This document shows positions 59,950 to 64,000 of a stretch of DNA of 64,000 nucleotides, piece by piece (within the stretch, counting starts at the first letter, position 1; the number at the start of each line of letters is the position of its first letter). The notes under the pieces were generated by a model, which did no database searches, was not told where the DNA came from, and saw nothing but the letters and a program-made list of their open reading frames with translations. Source of the stretch: Owenia fusiformis (Eukaryota > Annelida > Polychaeta > Sabellida > Oweniidae); assembly GCA_903813345.2 (NCBI GenBank), contig CAIIXF020000009.1, forward strand, positions 5,324,030 through 5,388,029, written 5' to 3'. Position numbers and translations under genes: made by a program.

Positions 59950-62580
59950 AAAGAGGCTTCTCCCTCAGGAGACAAAGGGATACAGTTGAGGTTGTTCATT
60001 AACAATGGCATCATATCACACTGGCCTCATAAAATCAACAACCAAAATAGAATGTTGGATTTGGATTAGGTTATTGTTTATCACAAAAAATATAGTAACA
60101 TTGAATCAAAACATCAAGGGACCAAGTCAATGGCCATACTGATTACTAAAATATAGGCAGATTTGAAGGAAGGGTTGACACATGGGCACAGCTATTAAAA
60201 GATTGAAACTGTAAACGTGAAATCTAACGATAACTTATTATATTGCCTTTAAGTCAATTTTGCCTCGCCAATTTTAAACTTACCTCAGGTATTTTTAAGT
60301 CCTGGCGATGCCTATGTAATGTCTTTATATAATTTATTAACAAAATCTGAAATCAAATGAATTCCATTCCAGGGCAACAGTCTAGTAATCTTGTCCTTAA
60401 GACCATGAAAATTTGAGTGAAAAGATCGAACTGTCTTCTATATTCTACCCAAAAAGTGTTGTATTAGAGTAATGTAAAAAAACATGTATGTGGGATATGG
60501 CCCCTATAAAAACTGAGATTGTTTATCATATAGGCACTTATTATTAGACCTAAATTAATGACTCATAAAAAAATGTGTTGACAGTTTATACATAATGAGT
60601 TCCATATTTTATCTAAAAATATGCTTTTCTTTACAGTGATCTCCCCAGGAATTTTTCTCAAGTTGGTGCAAAATTCTTATTTTCACAATTCACACTGAAA
60701 TTGGTCAAAATATGTCAATTTTTCATGATTTTTCTCATTTTCAAGTGGGTGCAAATGGATTCCCAGGTAGGTGCAAGCCTATATTTTTAAAATCTCAGAT
60801 GGGTGCTGCGCCAACTTGCTTTAATACTGGGGAGATCACTGCTTAATATTGTCAGTTCCTAACTTGAGGTATGTGATATAACAAACAGCCAGTACTTTTA
60901 CATGTTTACAGATCTTGAAACCTATAGGCGAAGGGTCAAAATACTTAAAAGAAGGCGGACACCAACATATTGTACCTAAAAATCAAAAATGACCATCTAA
61001 AATGAAGCAAGCATGCTGCACAGAAAATGAGACGTGCCAACCTTACAATTATCTCACACTTTTTTGGTAGACAACAAAAATCGGTCCAATCATCTACATG
61101 TTCTTGAGCCCTTTCTAGTTTTGAACCATATCACGGAAATTCTTGAAAGTTGGTTTTGGACAACCTAGGTAAGACAAAAATTGAATATTTGGAACAAAAT
61201 GATGCTTACAATCCTGAATTCCTCCTAATCCCAAAGTCATTTAGACTTGAAAACCGCACATTCTTGAAAAATGTATTTTGGTACATATGGGGGGGGGGTG
61301 TAGTCCAAGTGAAAACCGGAAAATTGGAGAACGGATGAGATGTGGAAAGCACTTTCAATCAATCAATCAATCAAATCATCTGCTATTTTAAAGACTCTAA
61401 TAAAAATATATCTTTTTAGGCTCTTATCTCAATAGACTGTCCCCAAGGTATATTATTGTAGTTCACAAATATGTTTTGCCAAGAATTTATATCTCAGTTT
61501 ATAATTCAATTATGAGTCACCATAGTTACTAGGATACAATCAAGAATGTGGTTGTACTTGTGAGAATTCCGCATCACCTACAAGTAAAGTCATGTCAGGG
61601 AAAATGTTGTGTTGACATGTTCAGATATCATAAATTAACCCGTGACATATAGTTTAGTAACTTAGCTTTGAATTAGACCTTGAGAAAAATGTGATCTGTA
61701 TGTTCAGGATTAAGGTAGTTCAGTATGGCGGGAACTTTTATGTATTTTTCATGATTATAATTCAAAATGATTAATAATGAAAATGTTTGTTTTTCAAATT
61801 TTTATGTGCGTATCTACATAAAAGTTGCATGTTTTGTATACATTTTTAATGATAAATAAATTAATAAATATCACTGCTATTAGAGTAATGTAGTTCAAAA
61901 TCATAATCACTCCTTTAAATGAAACTGAAGGGACACAAGCCTTTATTTTTTTAACAAATCTGTTATTAATAAAAAACAAATCAGCATAAAGCAAAATTAA
62001 TTCTGAACCCTTGAATAACCTCTTTTTATTTTATTGTCATAGAGATTTAATTCAGGACTAATTCTGCACTTCTGAAAACTATAAAGTTTTCTTTTCAATA
62101 TGGATCTGCGTGCTGTCACTTCAACTGAAACTCCTTTGCATATATGATATGTATTTTAACAAAATAACAGTACACTCCAATCAGCACTGAAACCACATTT
62201 CCGTATTGTATTAATGGTACCATGTAAATATGATGTGGTACTGTGTTCTCAGTACCGTATGGTACTGTTTTACCAAAATGGTACTCTATGGTACAGTTAC
62301 AAATTTTCTGAGAAGGGCTTAGGTGGGAGTATGACTCGTACAACTACAGGTAACTTCCAACTTATGACGGACAACCATATAAGGTTAAAAAACCTGGTAA
62401 CATTACACATATTTAATCTGATTTTCGACGCCGTTTCAGTGCCAAATTTAAGTGCCGTTTCGGCACCAAATGGACTGACTAGTCCGGTGGCAAATTTTGG
62501 TGTCAAAAGGTTTCGGTACCGGAACAGTGTTGAAACAGTGCCGGAACAGCGCTGAATTTTTTCGATGCCGAAACATCGCG
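59950..62580. other. No recognised gene
   Basis: AT-rich sequence with short frames only. CAGTGATCTCCCCAG (60,636) and its near-complement CTGGGGAGATCACTG (60,827-60,841) bound a 205-bp stretch that looks like another small inverted-repeat element. Confidence 0.45.
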
Positions 62581-62699
62581 CCAAATTATATTGGCTGTGT
62601 ACAGAAGTCAAACTCATAATTTTGGGTTGGTGCAAAAGAGTAAAGTAAGTTCAGAACTTCAGGTACGTGTACACAGCCAATCTCCAATGGGAGCAAATG

Positions 62700-63526
62700 T
62701 GGGTGTCTTCCCATTTCGCCCCTTCCCACTTTGCCCCTTCCCATTTCGCCCCTAATTTATTCCCATTTGGCCCCTTCCCATTTGGCCCCTACCCATTTCG
62801 CCCCTTCCCATTTTGCCCCTTTCCCAAATTACCCCTTTCCCATTTCGCCCCTCTTCCATTTCGGCCCGTCCCATTATGCCCCCTTCCCATTTCGCCCCTC
62901 ATTCCCCCTTCGCCCCTTCCCATTTCGCCCCTTCTCAATTGGCCCCTTTCCATTTCGCCCCTTCCCATTTCGCCCCTTCCCAATTGGCCCCTTTCCCATT
63001 TTGCCCCTCGTTCATTCCCATTTCGCCCCTCATTTATTAAAAAGTAAAATACCTAGGTACTGACCTTTGACCTTGGAATGACCTTGACCTTAGTTCACTT
63101 AATCATGGGTCACAGAGGTTCACAACAGCCTCAATGACCTTAAATCAGGCAAAGGGGCAAAATGGCAAAGGGGCAAAATGGGAAAGGGGCGAAATGGGAA
63201 AGGGGCCAATTGGGAAGGGGCAAAATGGGAAGGGGCGAAATGGGAATAAATGAGGGGCGAAATGGGAAGGGGCGAGATGGGAAGGGGCGAAATGGGAAGG
63301 GGTGAAATGGAGAAGGGGCGACATGGGAAGGGGCGAAATTGGAAGGGGCGATAAGGGAAAGGGGCGATATGAGAAGGGGGCAACACGGGAAAGGGGTGAA
63401 ACGGCAAAGGGGCAAAATGGGAAAGGGGCGAAATGGGAAAGGGGCCAATTGAGAAGGAGCGAAATGGGAATAAATGAGGGGCGAAAATGGAAGGGGCGAA
63501 ATGGGAAGTGGCGAAATGGGAATAAA
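62700..63526. repeat. Large inverted array of a 15-bp GC-rich motif (CCCCTTCCCATTTCG)
   Basis: From about 62,706 to 63,029 the plus strand is CCCCTTCCCATTTCG-type units. After a 120-bp spacer, about 63,150-63,526 carries the same motif in reverse complement. The open frames here (FAPSHFAP and GRGEMGRGE repeats) are translations of the motif. The structure parallels the TTAA-flanked fold-back at 21.3-21.8 kb. Confidence 0.9.
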
Positions 63527-63529
63527 CAT

Positions 63530-64000
63530 GTTGAATAAATGAAACTACTTTATCCATTTAGAATTAATTTTGTGATACATTACTCATTAGGAAGCAAATC
63601 ATTGCTTGACATTTCAAGTAGGCATCAACGTGAGTGAAATGTTTTGTATTTTAAATCTAAGTTTAAGTTGATTCGACTGGTTGTTCTACCACTACTAAGT
63701 TATATGCAGGCAGAATGGAAAATGCTGAATAAGTTATTTTAGTATTTTCAGATATAGACCCTGAAATTCATTATTTTCATTAGTGCTAGGGTTATATAAG
63801 GGTACTTACTGTACCTTATATTGATTTTTTCAATGTTACACTTTTCTGACTTCATATTCTGATTGGGTGTACCCCCTGTGTGTGAAAAACACCTTTCCAA
63901 CACAATACAATCTTAAGAAGGTGAAGTACACGGGGGGGGGGGGGTGGTATACAGTCCTGAGGCAAATCTATCTGAATTTAAAGGCTCAATGAAATCAGCT
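63530..64000. other. No recognised gene
   Basis: AT-rich sequence with a G homopolymer run near 63,933-63,945 and no other clear structure. Confidence 0.4.

Noticed and set aside
62667-63557. Proline- or glycine/arginine-rich frames (FAPSHFAP, GRGEMGRGE)
   Set aside because: They are translations of a 15-bp GC-rich motif array, present on both strands and in several frames.

Overview
This is animal nuclear DNA: intron-rich genes with GT-AG junctions, an AT-rich background and dense transposon debris. The gene set (paraoxonase, coilin, a rhomboid protease, a USP31/USP43-type deubiquitinase and SUEL-type lectin-like receptors) and the repeat types suggest a marine invertebrate. A lophotrochozoan such as a mollusc is my best guess, but nothing here fixes the phylum. 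All gene models were spliced by hand from the sequence; every internal junction joins in phase.

Layout. 1-888: 3' part of a Helitron-like element. 0.9-7.0 kb (+): two neighbouring single-pass membrane proteins that share a 73-bp transmembrane exon in identical phase; the second carries two SUEL/rhamnose-lectin-like domains. 10.9-18.0 kb (-): coilin, with a 4.9-kb first intron holding a truncated non-LTR retrotransposon and a TIR element with a 9-bp target duplication. 20.2-24.05 kb (+): a complete six-exon rhomboid protease with two PPxY motifs in its N-terminal extension. 25.06-27.62 kb: a larger inverted relative of the 9-bp-TSD element. 29.0-33.65 kb (+): a complete nine-exon paraoxonase. 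38.65-55.97 kb (-): the C-terminal nine exons of a USP31/USP43-like ubiquitin protease, whose 5' exons probably lie beyond the window. 56-64 kb: no recognised exon, but tandem duplications and a large GC-rich inverted array.

The most striking observation is in the USP gene. Four of its exon-intron junctions have been copied into the adjacent intron as tandem repeats, each copy carrying a piece of exon plus the splice site: a 47-bp acceptor array, a 115/120-bp donor array of about 22 units, a single donor duplication and a 90-bp acceptor array. The donor array is split by two nearly identical Helitron-like elements, one nested in the other. Both insertion points can be read exactly: each lies between A and T, has no target-site duplication, and the element ends in a hairpin plus CTAA.

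The genes do not form an obvious pathway; they are ordinary neighbours on a eukaryotic chromosome.
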